NCBI GenBank assembly: GCA_913775265.1
Contig: CAJYJH010000105.1
Coordinates: forward strand, 1-47,151
Length of the DNA stretch: 47,151 bases
Direction: 5' to 3'
DNA from: an uncultured Mucilaginibacter sp.
GTDB taxonomy: Bacteria > Bacteroidota > Bacteroidia > Sphingobacteriales > Sphingobacteriaceae
Below the pieces are notes generated by a model. The model was not told the origin of the DNA and made no database searches. It worked only from the letters and a program-made list of their open reading frames with translations. Below are positions 16,838-25,748 of this stretch, piece after piece (positions within the stretch are counted from its first letter, which is position 1; the number at the start of each line of letters is the position of its first letter). Both the position numbers and the translations under genes were made by a program.

Positions 16838-19150
16838 TTAATTGTTGTTGCCTGTTGTATCCGGCGGAGCCACTACAGCGCCACTATCGGCAGCAGGGGT
16901 GTTTAAACTATCAGATACCGAACCTGTATCAATACGAATGCGCGGCGACTCGCACATATATGGCTTGGTAATTTTAACCCACGGCTTAGGGAACGGCCCA
17001 TAAGTGTAGCCCGATTTTGGATCTGAATAGACCTTTTCCATAAACGCGCCAAAAATGGGCAGAGCCGTATGCGAACCCTCGCCGGTAGCCGAAGTGGTAA
17101 AGTGTACGCTACGATCATCTGCACCCACCCATATGCCCGTAATCAGGTCTTTGGTGATGCCCATATACCATCCATCTACATAGTCGGATGAGGTGCCGGT
17201 TTTGCCACCAATCTGATTATTGCCTTTTTTCCAAAGGATAGGATATTCCCATAAAGCCTGCGACGTGCCGCCTGGTTCTTCCATGCCGCCCCTAAACATG
17301 TACAGCATCAGCCAGGCAGTTTCTTCGCTGATAACCTGTGTTGATTTTAAATCGAAATCAGCCAGTACGCTACCGCTGTGGTCCGTAATGCGGGTCACCA
17401 GTAAAGGATCAATACGTTGCCCTTTGTTCAGGAAAGTACTATAAGCCCGCACCATTTCGTAAACGGAGACATCATTAGAGCCTAATGACACCGACGGTAC
17501 AGCTTTCAGCGGACTTTCGATGCCGCATTTATGAGCATACTCTACAACCTTGTCCCAACCCACAGCTTCGGTAATTTGAGCGGTAATAGAGTTTACCGAT
17601 TTACCCATAGCCCAGCGCAACGACATCTCGCGGTAAGAAAAATTAAAATCGGCATTGTTAGGCGACCATACTTCTTTTTTACCGTTTTCATCATAGGTGA
17701 TAGATACCGGCTTGTCCGTAAACTTATCACAAGGCGAATAGCCGTTATCAATAGCAGTAAGATAGGCAAACGGTTTAAAAGTAGAACCCGCCTGACGTTT
17801 AGCTTGGTTTACGTGATCGTAGTTAAAGTATTTGTGATTGATGCCGCCTACCCAAACTTTAATTTTACCGGTAACCGGCTCAATGGTCATCATACCGGTG
17901 TTGAGTATTTTGGCGTAATATTTAATGGAGTCGATGCTCGAAAATGTAGTATCCTGCTCGCCGTTCCAGGTAAATACTTTCATGCGCTTGGGCTTATTAA
18001 AGTATTCCTGTATCTGCACAGTGTCGCCTTTATACTTTTTGTCGAGCATGCTGTAAATAGGTAAGCGTTGCTCGGCCTTTAGCACAAAATCTACAATCTC
18101 TTTGCCTTTCGAATCGCGCCAAGGGTTTTTACCACGCCAAAGATTATTGAACCGCTTTTGCAGCATCTTCATTTTTTCGGTAACCGCTTCTTCAGCATAC
18201 TGCTGTAGTTTCGAGTCAATGGTGGTGTAAATTTTTAAGCCATCTTCGTACAAATCGTAGTCGTTAGCTTTTAACCATTTGTCCAGCCATTTTTCAACCG
18301 CACGGCGCAGGTACGAGTCGCCCTGGCCTTCTTCTTCAATGTGGCTTAAGTCCAGCGTTAATGGTTGTTTTACGTTGTAATCGTAATCCGGCTTTTTCAG
18401 GTAGCCGTACTTTTCCATCTGGCTCAATACAATATTGCGGCGCTCTACCGACTTTTCCGGGTTACGGATAGGGTTGTAAGTAGAGGTAGCTTTAAGCATC
18501 CCAATTAAAGTAGCTGCTTCGGCCGGTGTAACAGCATCAGGGTTTTTGTTGAAATATTTTAGTGTAGCTGTTTTAATACCGAACGAGTTGTTGCCAAACG
18601 GCACGGTATTAAAATACATGGTTAGTATTTGCTGCTTATTATAGATGTGCTCAATTTTAAAAGCCGTTAACCACTCTTTAAACTTATAAGCTATGGTACG
18701 CACAACCGGGATATGCCTTATAAACCCTTGGGCTTTGCGCTTACGGGTTTGAAAAAGGTTTTTGGCCAACTGTTGCGTAATAGTACTGCCACCACGTTTG
18801 TCTCCTGTTGCGGTTGATATTAAACTGCTGAAAAAGCCATAATAATCTACTCCATGGTGTTTAAAAAAGCGCACATCCTCGGTAGCTACTAAAGCATTGA
18901 TGAGGTTGGGCGACAGGTCTTTGTACTTAATTGGCGAACGATTTTCTTTATAAAATCTGGCCAATAGTTTGCCATCGGCCGTGTACACTTCTGACGATAC
19001 CGATTGGGTTGGGTTTTTAATGTCTTTCATATCGGGCGAGTAGCCGAATATGCCAAACAGGTTAAGCTCTATAGAACAGAAGAAAATAATAGCGAAGTAA
19101 ATAAATATGACAAGGTAACGCAGAATAGGATTGCGGATACGTTTAAACAT
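16838..19150 (-). CDS. Penicillin-binding protein 1A, bifunctional
   Basis: This class A PBP polymerises and cross-links peptidoglycan on the outer face of the inner membrane. The 770-residue product has an N-terminal membrane anchor (about 10-32). The GT51 glycosyltransferase domain follows, with catalytic Glu91 in TEDVRFFKHHG and GGSTITQQLAKN at 120-131. The transpeptidase domain has the SxxK motif S456-T-F-K, SVN at 518-520 and KTG at 650-652 (GGKTGTSSDYVDGW). All catalytic motifs are present and the length is normal. It is divergent from the PPK2 gene. A long frame antisense to it around 17531-18064 is only a shadow. Confidence 0.95.
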   Translation of the reverse strand: MFKRIRNPILRYLVIFIYFAIIFFCSIELNLFGIFGYSPDMKDIKNPTQSVSSEVYTADGKLLARFYKENRSPIKYKDLSPNLINALVATEDVRFFKHHGVDYYGFFSSLISTATGDKRGGSTITQQLAKNLFQTRKRKAQGFIRHIPVVRTIAYKFKEWLTAFKIEHIYNKQQILTMYFNTVPFGNNSFGIKTATLKYFNKNPDAVTPAEAATLIGMLKATSTYNPIRNPEKSVERRNIVLSQMEKYGYLKKPDYDYNVKQPLTLDLSHIEEEGQGDSYLRRAVEKWLDKWLKANDYDLYEDGLKIYTTIDSKLQQYAEEAVTEKMKMLQKRFNNLWRGKNPWRDSKGKEIVDFVLKAEQRLPIYSMLDKKYKGDTVQIQEYFNKPKRMKVFTWNGEQDTTFSSIDSIKYYAKILNTGMMTIEPVTGKIKVWVGGINHKYFNYDHVNQAKRQAGSTFKPFAYLTAIDNGYSPCDKFTDKPVSITYDENGKKEVWSPNNADFNFSYREMSLRWAMGKSVNSITAQITEAVGWDKVVEYAHKCGIESPLKAVPSVSLGSNDVSVYEMVRAYSTFLNKGQRIDPLLVTRITDHSGSVLADFDLKSTQVISEETAWLMLYMFRGGMEEPGGTSQALWEYPILWKKGNNQIGGKTGTSSDYVDGWYMGITKDLITGIWVGADDRSVHFTTSATGEGSHTALPIFGAFMEKVYSDPKSGYTYGPFPKPWVKITKPYMCESPRIRIDTGSVSDSLNTPAADSGAVVAPPDTTGNNN

Positions 19151-19240
19151 TGGCTGTTGTTGTAAGTTATATAGTTAACTTTTTAGCTGCAAAATAGCAT
19201 TAACGTAAAAAAGGCAGCTAAATTTTAAGTCAACATCCTG

Positions 19241-19248
19241 CAAATCTA
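19241..19248 (-). promoter_or_regulatory. Possible -7 box of the PBP1A gene
   Basis: The minus strand reads TAGATTTG, a full TAnnTTTG match, with a TTG about 22 bp further upstream. It implies a leader of about 85 nt before the ATG at 19150. The -33 element would lie inside the 5' end of the divergent PPK2 gene. Confidence 0.3.
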
Positions 19249-19256
19249 TTTTATCT

Positions 19257-20135
19257 ATGCAACAAATAGTCAAGAAATTTAAAATTACCGGCGACAAGAA
19301 GATATCATTAAAAGATTTTGACACCAATGATGCCGAGGGATACAAAAAAGAAGACGCCGCCGGCATTTTAGAAGATCTGATTGCAGAAACCGCCGAATTG
19401 CAAAACAAGCTCTACGCGGCCAACCAGCAAAGCTTGCTCATCATCTTTCAGGCGATGGATGCGGCAGGTAAAGACAGTGCCATTAAGCATACCATGTCGG
19501 GTATTAATCCGCAGGGATGCCAGGTTTACAGCTTTAAGCAGCCGAGCGCAGAGGATTATGATCACGATTTTTTATGGCGGCATTACAAAGCCTTGCCCGA
19601 GCGTGGTCGCATAGGCATCCATAACCGGTCGCACTACGAAAATGTGCTGGTTACCCGCGTGCATCCGAGTTTTATCATGAAAGAGAATCTGCCCGGTATT
19701 ACCAGCGAAAAGGACATTGACGACAAATTTTGGCAGCAACGCTTTAAAAGTATCCGGCATTTTGAAAAACATTTGTCGGATAACGGCACCGTCATCATTA
19801 AATTCTTTTTGCACTTGTCTAAAAAGGAACAGAAAGAACGTTTTTTGAAACGGATTGAAGATTCATCAAAAAACTGGAAGTTTTCGGCTGCGGATATCGA
19901 AGAACGTCAGCGTTGGGACGATTATCAGGAAGCTTACGAGGAAGCCATCAACGCCACCTCAACCCCCGAGTCGCCGTGGTACGTGATACCGGCCGACCGC
20001 AAATGGTTTGCACGTATTTCCATCTCTACCATTATTGTGGAAACACTTAAAGATTTAAAACTACAATACCCGGTACTGAAGCCGGGTGATGCCGATAAGC
20101 TTACAGAAGTTAAACGAATGCTCGAAGATGAATAA
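19257..20135 (+). CDS. Polyphosphate kinase 2 family phosphotransferase
   Basis: The 292-residue cytoplasmic product belongs to PPK2, which moves phosphate between inorganic polyphosphate and nucleoside mono- or diphosphates. The Walker A-like motif MDAAGKDS lies at 67-74, SGINPQGCQVYSFK at 81-94, and the lid/Walker B-like NRSHYENVLVTRVHP at 123-137. Further conserved stretches are FFLHLSKKEQKERFLKRI and WYVIPADRKWFARI. The single-domain length and the PQGC/SFKQP wording resemble the class able to phosphorylate AMP and ADP, but class and direction cannot be settled by eye. It is a single-gene unit with its own terminator. Confidence 0.92.
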   Translation: MQQIVKKFKITGDKKISLKDFDTNDAEGYKKEDAAGILEDLIAETAELQNKLYAANQQSLLIIFQAMDAAGKDSAIKHTMSGINPQGCQVYSFKQPSAEDYDHDFLWRHYKALPERGRIGIHNRSHYENVLVTRVHPSFIMKENLPGITSEKDIDDKFWQQRFKSIRHFEKHLSDNGTVIIKFFLHLSKKEQKERFLKRIEDSSKNWKFSAADIEERQRWDDYQEAYEEAINATSTPESPWYVIPADRKWFARISISTIIVETLKDLKLQYPVLKPGDADKLTEVKRMLEDE

Positions 20136-20150
20136 CGATTAAGGATATCG

Positions 20151-20185
20151 CCCGGCAAATCAACTTAAGATTGCCGGGTTTTTTT
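20151..20185 (+). terminator. Terminator after the PPK2 gene
   Basis: CCCGGCAA (20151-20158) pairs with TTGCCGGG (20171-20178), followed by seven T residues. It faces the convergent M1 aminopeptidase gene; there is no T tract on the other strand. Confidence 0.85.
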
Positions 20186-20203
20186 AAGTCTTTTCAAAAG
20201 TTA

Positions 20204-22780
20204 TTACTGTAATAGTTTTTCGGCCCTGAAAACATTATCTGCAGCTTGTAATATCTTCCCTCTCAGCTTAGGATTATATTTGGGATGCGCCTGCAAAAAA
20301 TCTCTTACATCCTGTGCAGCTTCCGGACTTTGATAACTACCCAATGTAGCCGATAGCCACGACTGCGGGAAAAATATATCACCGGTTTTCTGTATTTCTT
20401 CTACCAGCGCCAGGCTTTGAGGTATGTATTTTACAGAAGTGCTTTGCCGAAGCGGGTGGTGTAGATAGGCAAGTGCTGAAATTACCCAGGCTTCTTTCTG
20501 CCGATTCTTGCGGTCGGCCAGGCTGGCAAAAAAGTTGTCGCGTTCTTGCTGATTGTTAGATAGTGCAGGCATCAAAAAAGCCAGGCGTTGCTTGCGATCT
20601 GTATTCTTGATCCGTTGCTGCTGCTCCTGTAAAATAGCGGATGGCGTGTCGCTCCTTAAAGCCAATGATGAAGCCAGTGAGGTATAATCATCTTCAGAAA
20701 GTTTTACTCCCGCAGGCGGCTGTTGCTGTCTCCAGATTTGATACAGATTGTTGTAAGCCTCATTGCTTTGAAAAATATCCTGATACGCCCGGAACAATAT
20801 TTTTTTATGGTTAGACTGCGGTTGCTGTGCCATGGCCTGCCACAAGGTAGTCTCGAGCGACGCCGATAACTCTTTCCTCGTCTGAGGTTTTACAAAGTTC
20901 CAGTAAACGGTAGTGAGATAGCCGGTGATGAGGCGCAGGTTCATTTCGTCTTTTTCCTGCTTTAATCCATCGGTGAAAATCTGAAGCAGTTCCTGCGGCT
21001 TAAAGTACCGCCCGGCCAGCATGTTTTCGTAAGCGGCAATATAGGTTGATGCTCGTTGCAGTGCACCGGGTATGCGATATAGGTTGGGCAATAATTGCTT
21101 ATCCGTCGGGAATAAACCGTAACCAATGCCATTGCTGTTGAATAAAATGTAATCGGGTTTAGTCATGCCTACTGCTTCTTTAATGCTGATGTTGGCGTTG
21201 GTCATGTTAACATCAATAGCTTTAACACTGCCGGAATAAACCAGCGTTACCTGAAAAGCTTGCGGCCACGTACGGGCAGATCCGGTTTCCGGCTTTTGGC
21301 TTATGGTAAAACTACTAATTTTGCCATTTTGATAAACGACGTTATAATCAAATACGGGCCTGCCGGCCTGATTTACCCAAACCTGGTTCCATTGATATAA
21401 ATCAAATTTCGTGTGTTTGCTTAAAATACCAATCAAATCGTTCCAGGTGGCGTTGCTATAAGAAAACTTTTTAAGGTATTCTTGAATGCCTGATCTAAAG
21501 TTTTCTTCACCCATCAGCATTTCCAGTTGAAGCATCATAATGGGAGCCTTATGGTAAATGATGTTGCCATACATCGAACCTGCCTCCTGCAAATTATCCA
21601 GTTGCGGGCGGATGGGGTTAGAACCTGTCGTACGGTCGACGCCATAGGCAGCCGGATAATGATCCTGTAAAAACTTCAAATTAAAAGTTTCGCTGCCCAT
21701 CATTTTTTCGGTCACCTTGTCGGCCATAAAATTGGCAAACACTTCTTTCATCCACACATCGTTAAACCACTGCATGGTCACCAGATCGCCAAACCACATG
21801 TGCGCCGTCTCGTGCGAGATTAAATTAGCTCGACTGATGAACTGGTCTTTGGTAGCGCCATCGTCTAAAAACAGGCTCGATGCCTTATATTGCACCTCGC
21901 CCGGGTGCTCCATGCCGCCAAATTGAAAATCGGGTATGGCCACAAAGCCAACTTTTTGAAACGGATAGGGAATGCCTGTCCATCGTTCCAGAAAACTCAA
22001 TGCATTTTTGTGAGCGATAAAAACAGAATCGGTGCTGAGTTTAACTTTAGTTGAGTCTGTTTCTCGATGTAAAAACTCGGCAGTTTGATTGCCTATCTGT
22101 TGTTTGACTGACTTGTATTTACCTGCCGTGAAAGAAAAAAGATAAGTACTTAATCTATCAGAGTTGGCAAAGGTAACGGTTTTGGTCGCTTGCCCGTTGG
22201 TTGGCTGTACATTTAAAGTTTTGCCATTCGACAGGGCATTCCAACCGTTAGGCATGGTCAGCGTTAATAAAAAGCGAGCTTTTAAATCAGGCTGATCAAA
22301 ACAGGGGAAAGTATTGCGGGCATGGTCGGGTACAAAAAGTGCATAAAGGTATTCGTCGTTGCGGTTAAGCGACTCGTTGCCTGCTGTAAAAGTAATCTCA
22401 ATTTCGTTATTGCCTACTTTTAGCAATTGTTGGTCAATTACCAAATGCTCCTGCTGCGAGTTAACCGCTGCTGCCTTTTGGTTAACAATAATTTTTTGAA
22501 CATGGTCGGCGGCTTGTTTAAAGTCGAGCTGTAATGGTTGATTGTTCTGTTTTAATACAAAAGCTATTTTTTCATGGCCTTGAATGGCTGACGTTTTCTG
22601 TTCAGGAATATTCAAACGGATATCGTATTGAATGTTGTTAATTACCCTGCTTCGGTATTGGGCCAGAGGATAAGACACTCCGCTTTCGATAGCAACAGGC
22701 TTTACGTTTTGCGCGTTAGCAAAGAAGGTAACAGCACTTAACGCAATAAAAGTAAAACTCCGATATAAGTTATTAAACAT
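20204..22780 (-). CDS. Exported M1 family zinc aminopeptidase
   Basis: The 858-residue product has a signal peptide (cleavage after NAQ near residue 24) and the gluzincin aminopeptidase N fold. The exopeptidase motif is GGMEHPG at 288-294, the zinc site is HETAH at 323-327, and Glu346 in KEVFAN sits 18 residues after the second His; the Tyr in MYGNIIYHK is a candidate transition-state residue. The C-terminal half is helical. It would remove N-terminal amino acids from peptides in the periplasm. The gene starts 15 bp after the NRAMP-like transporter stop and is probably the last gene of the pxp operon, linking peptide breakdown with 5-oxoproline use. Confidence 0.93.
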   Translation of the reverse strand: MFNNLYRSFTFIALSAVTFFANAQNVKPVAIESGVSYPLAQYRSRVINNIQYDIRLNIPEQKTSAIQGHEKIAFVLKQNNQPLQLDFKQAADHVQKIIVNQKAAAVNSQQEHLVIDQQLLKVGNNEIEITFTAGNESLNRNDEYLYALFVPDHARNTFPCFDQPDLKARFLLTLTMPNGWNALSNGKTLNVQPTNGQATKTVTFANSDRLSTYLFSFTAGKYKSVKQQIGNQTAEFLHRETDSTKVKLSTDSVFIAHKNALSFLERWTGIPYPFQKVGFVAIPDFQFGGMEHPGEVQYKASSLFLDDGATKDQFISRANLISHETAHMWFGDLVTMQWFNDVWMKEVFANFMADKVTEKMMGSETFNLKFLQDHYPAAYGVDRTTGSNPIRPQLDNLQEAGSMYGNIIYHKAPIMMLQLEMLMGEENFRSGIQEYLKKFSYSNATWNDLIGILSKHTKFDLYQWNQVWVNQAGRPVFDYNVVYQNGKISSFTISQKPETGSARTWPQAFQVTLVYSGSVKAIDVNMTNANISIKEAVGMTKPDYILFNSNGIGYGLFPTDKQLLPNLYRIPGALQRASTYIAAYENMLAGRYFKPQELLQIFTDGLKQEKDEMNLRLITGYLTTVYWNFVKPQTRKELSASLETTLWQAMAQQPQSNHKKILFRAYQDIFQSNEAYNNLYQIWRQQQPPAGVKLSEDDYTSLASSLALRSDTPSAILQEQQQRIKNTDRKQRLAFLMPALSNNQQERDNFFASLADRKNRQKEAWVISALAYLHHPLRQSTSVKYIPQSLALVEEIQKTGDIFFPQSWLSATLGSYQSPEAAQDVRDFLQAHPKYNPKLRGKILQAADNVFRAEKLLQ

Positions 22781-22795
22781 TATTTGAATGTATTA

Positions 22796-23974
22796 TTAAG
22801 AACCGATTAATTGAGCAATAGCGCCGTAGCTCATCCACGTCATGGTAAGCACTACGGCAGCTCCCAATATAGTTAACCATAAAGGTTGACGGTAAGCGCC
22901 CACAATACGGTGCCGGTAGGCGGCGATCAGCATGGTGCCTAAAGCCAACGGCAATATCAATCCGTTTATGGCACCAACGGCTACCAGGATGCCGACAGGT
23001 TTACCAATCAGCAAAAACAAGCTGCAGGCTATCACAATAAACCCGATAATGATTTCGCGATTATATTTCAGAATAACCGGATCAAAACTTTTAATAAACG
23101 ACACTGATGTGTAAGCCGAGCCAACGACGGATGATATACCTGCCGACCACATCACCAGGCCAAATATTTTATAACCTAAGTTACCGCTGGCCAGTTTGAA
23201 CACTGAAGCTGCCGGATTACTTGGGTCGAGTATGCCCCCGGCGCTTACCACGCCTAAAGCAGCAATAAACAGTAGCAACCGCATTAATGATGCTAAACCT
23301 ATTGCACTCAATGCTCCTTTATTGATGGCCGGCAAATTTTCATGACCGGTTTGCCGGGCATCCAGTAAACGATGGGCGCCCGCAAAAGTAATATAACCGC
23401 CAACCGTTCCGCCAACGATGGTTAGCAACGCCGTAAAATCGAATTTACTCGGGTTAACCGCCCTGATGGCTGCTTCGGCCAATGGTGGTTCGCTGATGTA
23501 AGCAATGTATAAGGCCAACCCTATTTTAAGAAGCCCCATGCATTTTGCAAACGTATCCATTACCTCACCGGCTTCGCGGTAAATAAAAATGCCGATAGCA
23601 ATAATGGCACTGATGATAGCACCTTTGCCTACACTGATGCCAAACAGTACGTTTAAACCTAAACCGGCACCGGCTATGTTGCCGATGTTAAACGCCATAC
23701 CTCCTAAAAACACCAGGAAGGATAAAAAGTATCCCAACCCAGGCACCAATTGGTTGGCAATATCCTGAGCAGGTTTATCTGCAACGGCAATAATTCGCCA
23801 GATGTTAAGCTGTGCTATGGCATCCAAAATAACCGAAACCAGAATGATGAATGCAAAGCTGGCACCTAATTGCTGCGTAAATAAAGCGGTTTGGGTTAAA
23901 AAGCCCGGACCTATAGCCGAACTTGCCATCAAAAAAGCAGCACCAATCAGTACGCTCCAGTTAACTTTTTTCAT
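22796..23974 (-). CDS. NRAMP-superfamily transporter, YcsG-like, of the pxp operon
   Basis: This 392-residue integral membrane protein has about 11 hydrophobic segments and the NRAMP/APC layout. In true NRAMP metal transporters TM1 carries DPGN and TM6 carries MPH; here the equivalents are AIGPGF (20-25) and FAGAH (197-201), so the transition-metal site is not conserved. The position next to pxpA matches that of Bacillus ycsG next to ycsF. The start overlaps the pxpA stop by 4 bp (ATGA). From context I infer uptake of 5-oxoproline or a related organic compound or counter-ion rather than Mn2+ or Fe2+; that is unproven. Confidence 0.85.
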   Translation of the reverse strand: MKKVNWSVLIGAAFLMASSAIGPGFLTQTALFTQQLGASFAFIILVSVILDAIAQLNIWRIIAVADKPAQDIANQLVPGLGYFLSFLVFLGGMAFNIGNIAGAGLGLNVLFGISVGKGAIISAIIAIGIFIYREAGEVMDTFAKCMGLLKIGLALYIAYISEPPLAEAAIRAVNPSKFDFTALLTIVGGTVGGYITFAGAHRLLDARQTGHENLPAINKGALSAIGLASLMRLLLFIAALGVVSAGGILDPSNPAASVFKLASGNLGYKIFGLVMWSAGISSVVGSAYTSVSFIKSFDPVILKYNREIIIGFIVIACSLFLLIGKPVGILVAVGAINGLILPLALGTMLIAAYRHRIVGAYRQPLWLTILGAAVVLTMTWMSYGAIAQLIGS

Positions 23975-24735
23975 GATAAAGCCGGTGCTTTAATGCTAAC
24001 GCCATCAGCTTTCAATTTCTGACTGATGTTTTGGGCAAATTTAACGGCATGAGCGCCATCGCCGTGCAAGCAAAGCGTTTCTGCTTTCAATGCAATAGGT
24101 TTCTTGCTAATGGATATAACTTGTTGCTGTTTCACCATTAACAGCACCTGCTCAATAGATTGTTGCTCATCTGTAATTAAGGCATTGCTTTGGGCACGCG
24201 GCGTCAGTGAGCCATCATCCTGGTAAGTACGGTCGGCAAAAACTTCGGATGCGGTGGTTAATCCGGTTTGTTCAGCTACTGTAATCATTTGGCTGCCTGC
24301 CAGCCCGTACAAAATAAGTTTCGGGTCAAAATCTACAATAGCCTGCACAACGGCTTGTGCTAATGCAGCATCTTTAGCGGCCATATTATACAGAGCGCCG
24401 TGTGGCTTTACATGGTTTAAGCGGCCACCGGCTGCTTTCACAAAAGCATACAGCGCGCCGGTTTGGTATAGCGTTAGCTGGTAAGCCTCGGCAGCGGAGA
24501 TCTTCATTTCGCGCCGTCCAAAGCCTTGTAAATCGGGCAAGCCGGGATGAGCGCCGACAGCCACCCCTTTTTTAATGGCCAAAGCTACGGTCTGCTGCAT
24601 GACGTGCGGGTCGCCGGCATGAAAACCGCAGGCAATGTTGGCCGAGGTTACATAATCGAGCAGTAACTCATCATTGGGCATGGCATAATTGCCAAATGCC
24701 TCGCCCATATCGCAGTTTAAATCGATAGTTTGCAT
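23971..24735 (-). CDS. pxpA: 5-oxoprolinase (ATP-hydrolysing) subunit A
   Basis: This LamB/YcsF family protein forms, with PxpB and PxpC, the bacterial enzyme that opens 5-oxoproline (pyroglutamate) to glutamate using ATP. The 254-residue product has the classic start IDLNCDMGEAFGNY, then ANIACGFHAGDP (about 33-44), VGAHPGLPDLQGFGRR (about 61-76), HVKPHGALYN (about 108-117) and SEVFADRTYQDDGSL. The length is typical. It lies 19 bp after pxpC, and its stop overlaps the transporter start. Confidence 0.95.
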   Translation of the reverse strand: MQTIDLNCDMGEAFGNYAMPNDELLLDYVTSANIACGFHAGDPHVMQQTVALAIKKGVAVGAHPGLPDLQGFGRREMKISAAEAYQLTLYQTGALYAFVKAAGGRLNHVKPHGALYNMAAKDAALAQAVVQAIVDFDPKLILYGLAGSQMITVAEQTGLTTASEVFADRTYQDDGSLTPRAQSNALITDEQQSIEQVLLMVKQQQVISISKKPIALKAETLCLHGDGAHAVKFAQNISQKLKADGVSIKAPALS

Positions 24736-24754
24736 TAGTAAGTCGAGTAGTGAT

Positions 24755-25747
24755 CTACAAAAATCTGGCGTTTAGCGCTGCCTTAGCTTTCTGTAAATTT
24801 TGTTCCTGTTCAATATACAGCATTTCTGCCTCCGCTCGGGATATCTCCTTAAAAAATATTTGATCGCTTGGTTTCAATTGCCCGCATAGGGGCAAATCGA
24901 CCGATGCTACCTGAGCGATGCGCGGGTAGCCGCCCGTGGTTTGGCAATCAGCCATCAACAAAATAAGGTCGCCGATACCGGTAACCTGTATAGTGCCCAT
25001 GGTGACTGCTGTCGATAGTAATTCTGACGAGTTTATGCGTTGCATCTTCGGTCCCTCTAACCGGTAACCCATTCGATTGCTCTGTAGGCTTATTGTAAAC
25101 GCAGTATTGAAAAGCGTGTTCACGGAAGCTTGATCAAACCAGGATGATTCCGGCCCTGATATGACGCGAATGGTATTTGTGTGATTAAGCCCCAAAGCTT
25201 GTTTGCTGACAGACCATTTACGAAAGGCAATTACATCACCCGATAAATGAGCAATAAGTACCTGATTTAATGCTGTAAAAATATCCTTGCCTTTCAGCAC
25301 ATCTCCGGCTCGCAATGCGCGGCCGTCCATGCCGCCGATAGTGGCAGGCAGGTAAGTGCTGCAACTGCCCAAAATAACGGGTACGTCAAATCCACCAGCG
25401 ATAGCTAAATAGGTGCGGCTGCCGTTACCGTTGTTTTGTAAGGTGATAGTTTGACCGCCCGGAATAAAAAGCGGACGATTGGGAGGTAGTAATTTATTGC
25501 CACATTTGAGTACAGCACCTTCACCTGCATAGGCTATGAGTACCGGAGCATCTACGTTAAATTCGGCAACTGAGTAAGTAAATTCGATTATTGGAGCATC
25601 TTTGTTGTTACCTAAGGCAATATTAGCAATCCGTGCTGATAAACTATCCATCGGTCCGGAAATCGGTACAGCCTGCGACAGGTATTCCCACCGGCCCATA
25701 TCCTGAACGGTGCTTAATACACCGGGTTTATTGATGGTGATTTGCAT
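24755..25747 (-). CDS. pxpC: 5-oxoprolinase subunit C
   Basis: This is the KipA/AHS2-type subunit of the 5-oxoprolinase complex. The start is set at ATG 25747, giving the typical opening MQITINKPGVLSTVQDMGR and about 330 residues. A longer in-frame form from 25795 would overlap pxpB and adds no conserved sequence. Family stretches include SGPMDSLSARIAN, GSCSTYLPATIGG, VISGPESSWF, MGYRLEGP and QTTGGYPRIAQVASVDLPLCGQL. The gap to the pxpB stop is a single base (TAAGATG), so translation is coupled. Confidence 0.94.
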   Translation of the reverse strand: MQITINKPGVLSTVQDMGRWEYLSQAVPISGPMDSLSARIANIALGNNKDAPIIEFTYSVAEFNVDAPVLIAYAGEGAVLKCGNKLLPPNRPLFIPGGQTITLQNNGNGSRTYLAIAGGFDVPVILGSCSTYLPATIGGMDGRALRAGDVLKGKDIFTALNQVLIAHLSGDVIAFRKWSVSKQALGLNHTNTIRVISGPESSWFDQASVNTLFNTAFTISLQSNRMGYRLEGPKMQRINSSELLSTAVTMGTIQVTGIGDLILLMADCQTTGGYPRIAQVASVDLPLCGQLKPSDQIFFKEISRAEAEMLYIEQEQNLQKAKAALNARFL

Positions 25748-25748
25748 C

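Noticed and set aside
17531..18064. Long open frame antisense to the PBP1A gene (177 codons, plus strand)
   Set aside because: It is the shadow of conserved transpeptidase sequence and has no family features of its own.
20151..20185. Bidirectional terminator also serving the M1 aminopeptidase gene
   Set aside because: The minus strand has no T run after the stem, so only plus-strand termination is supported.
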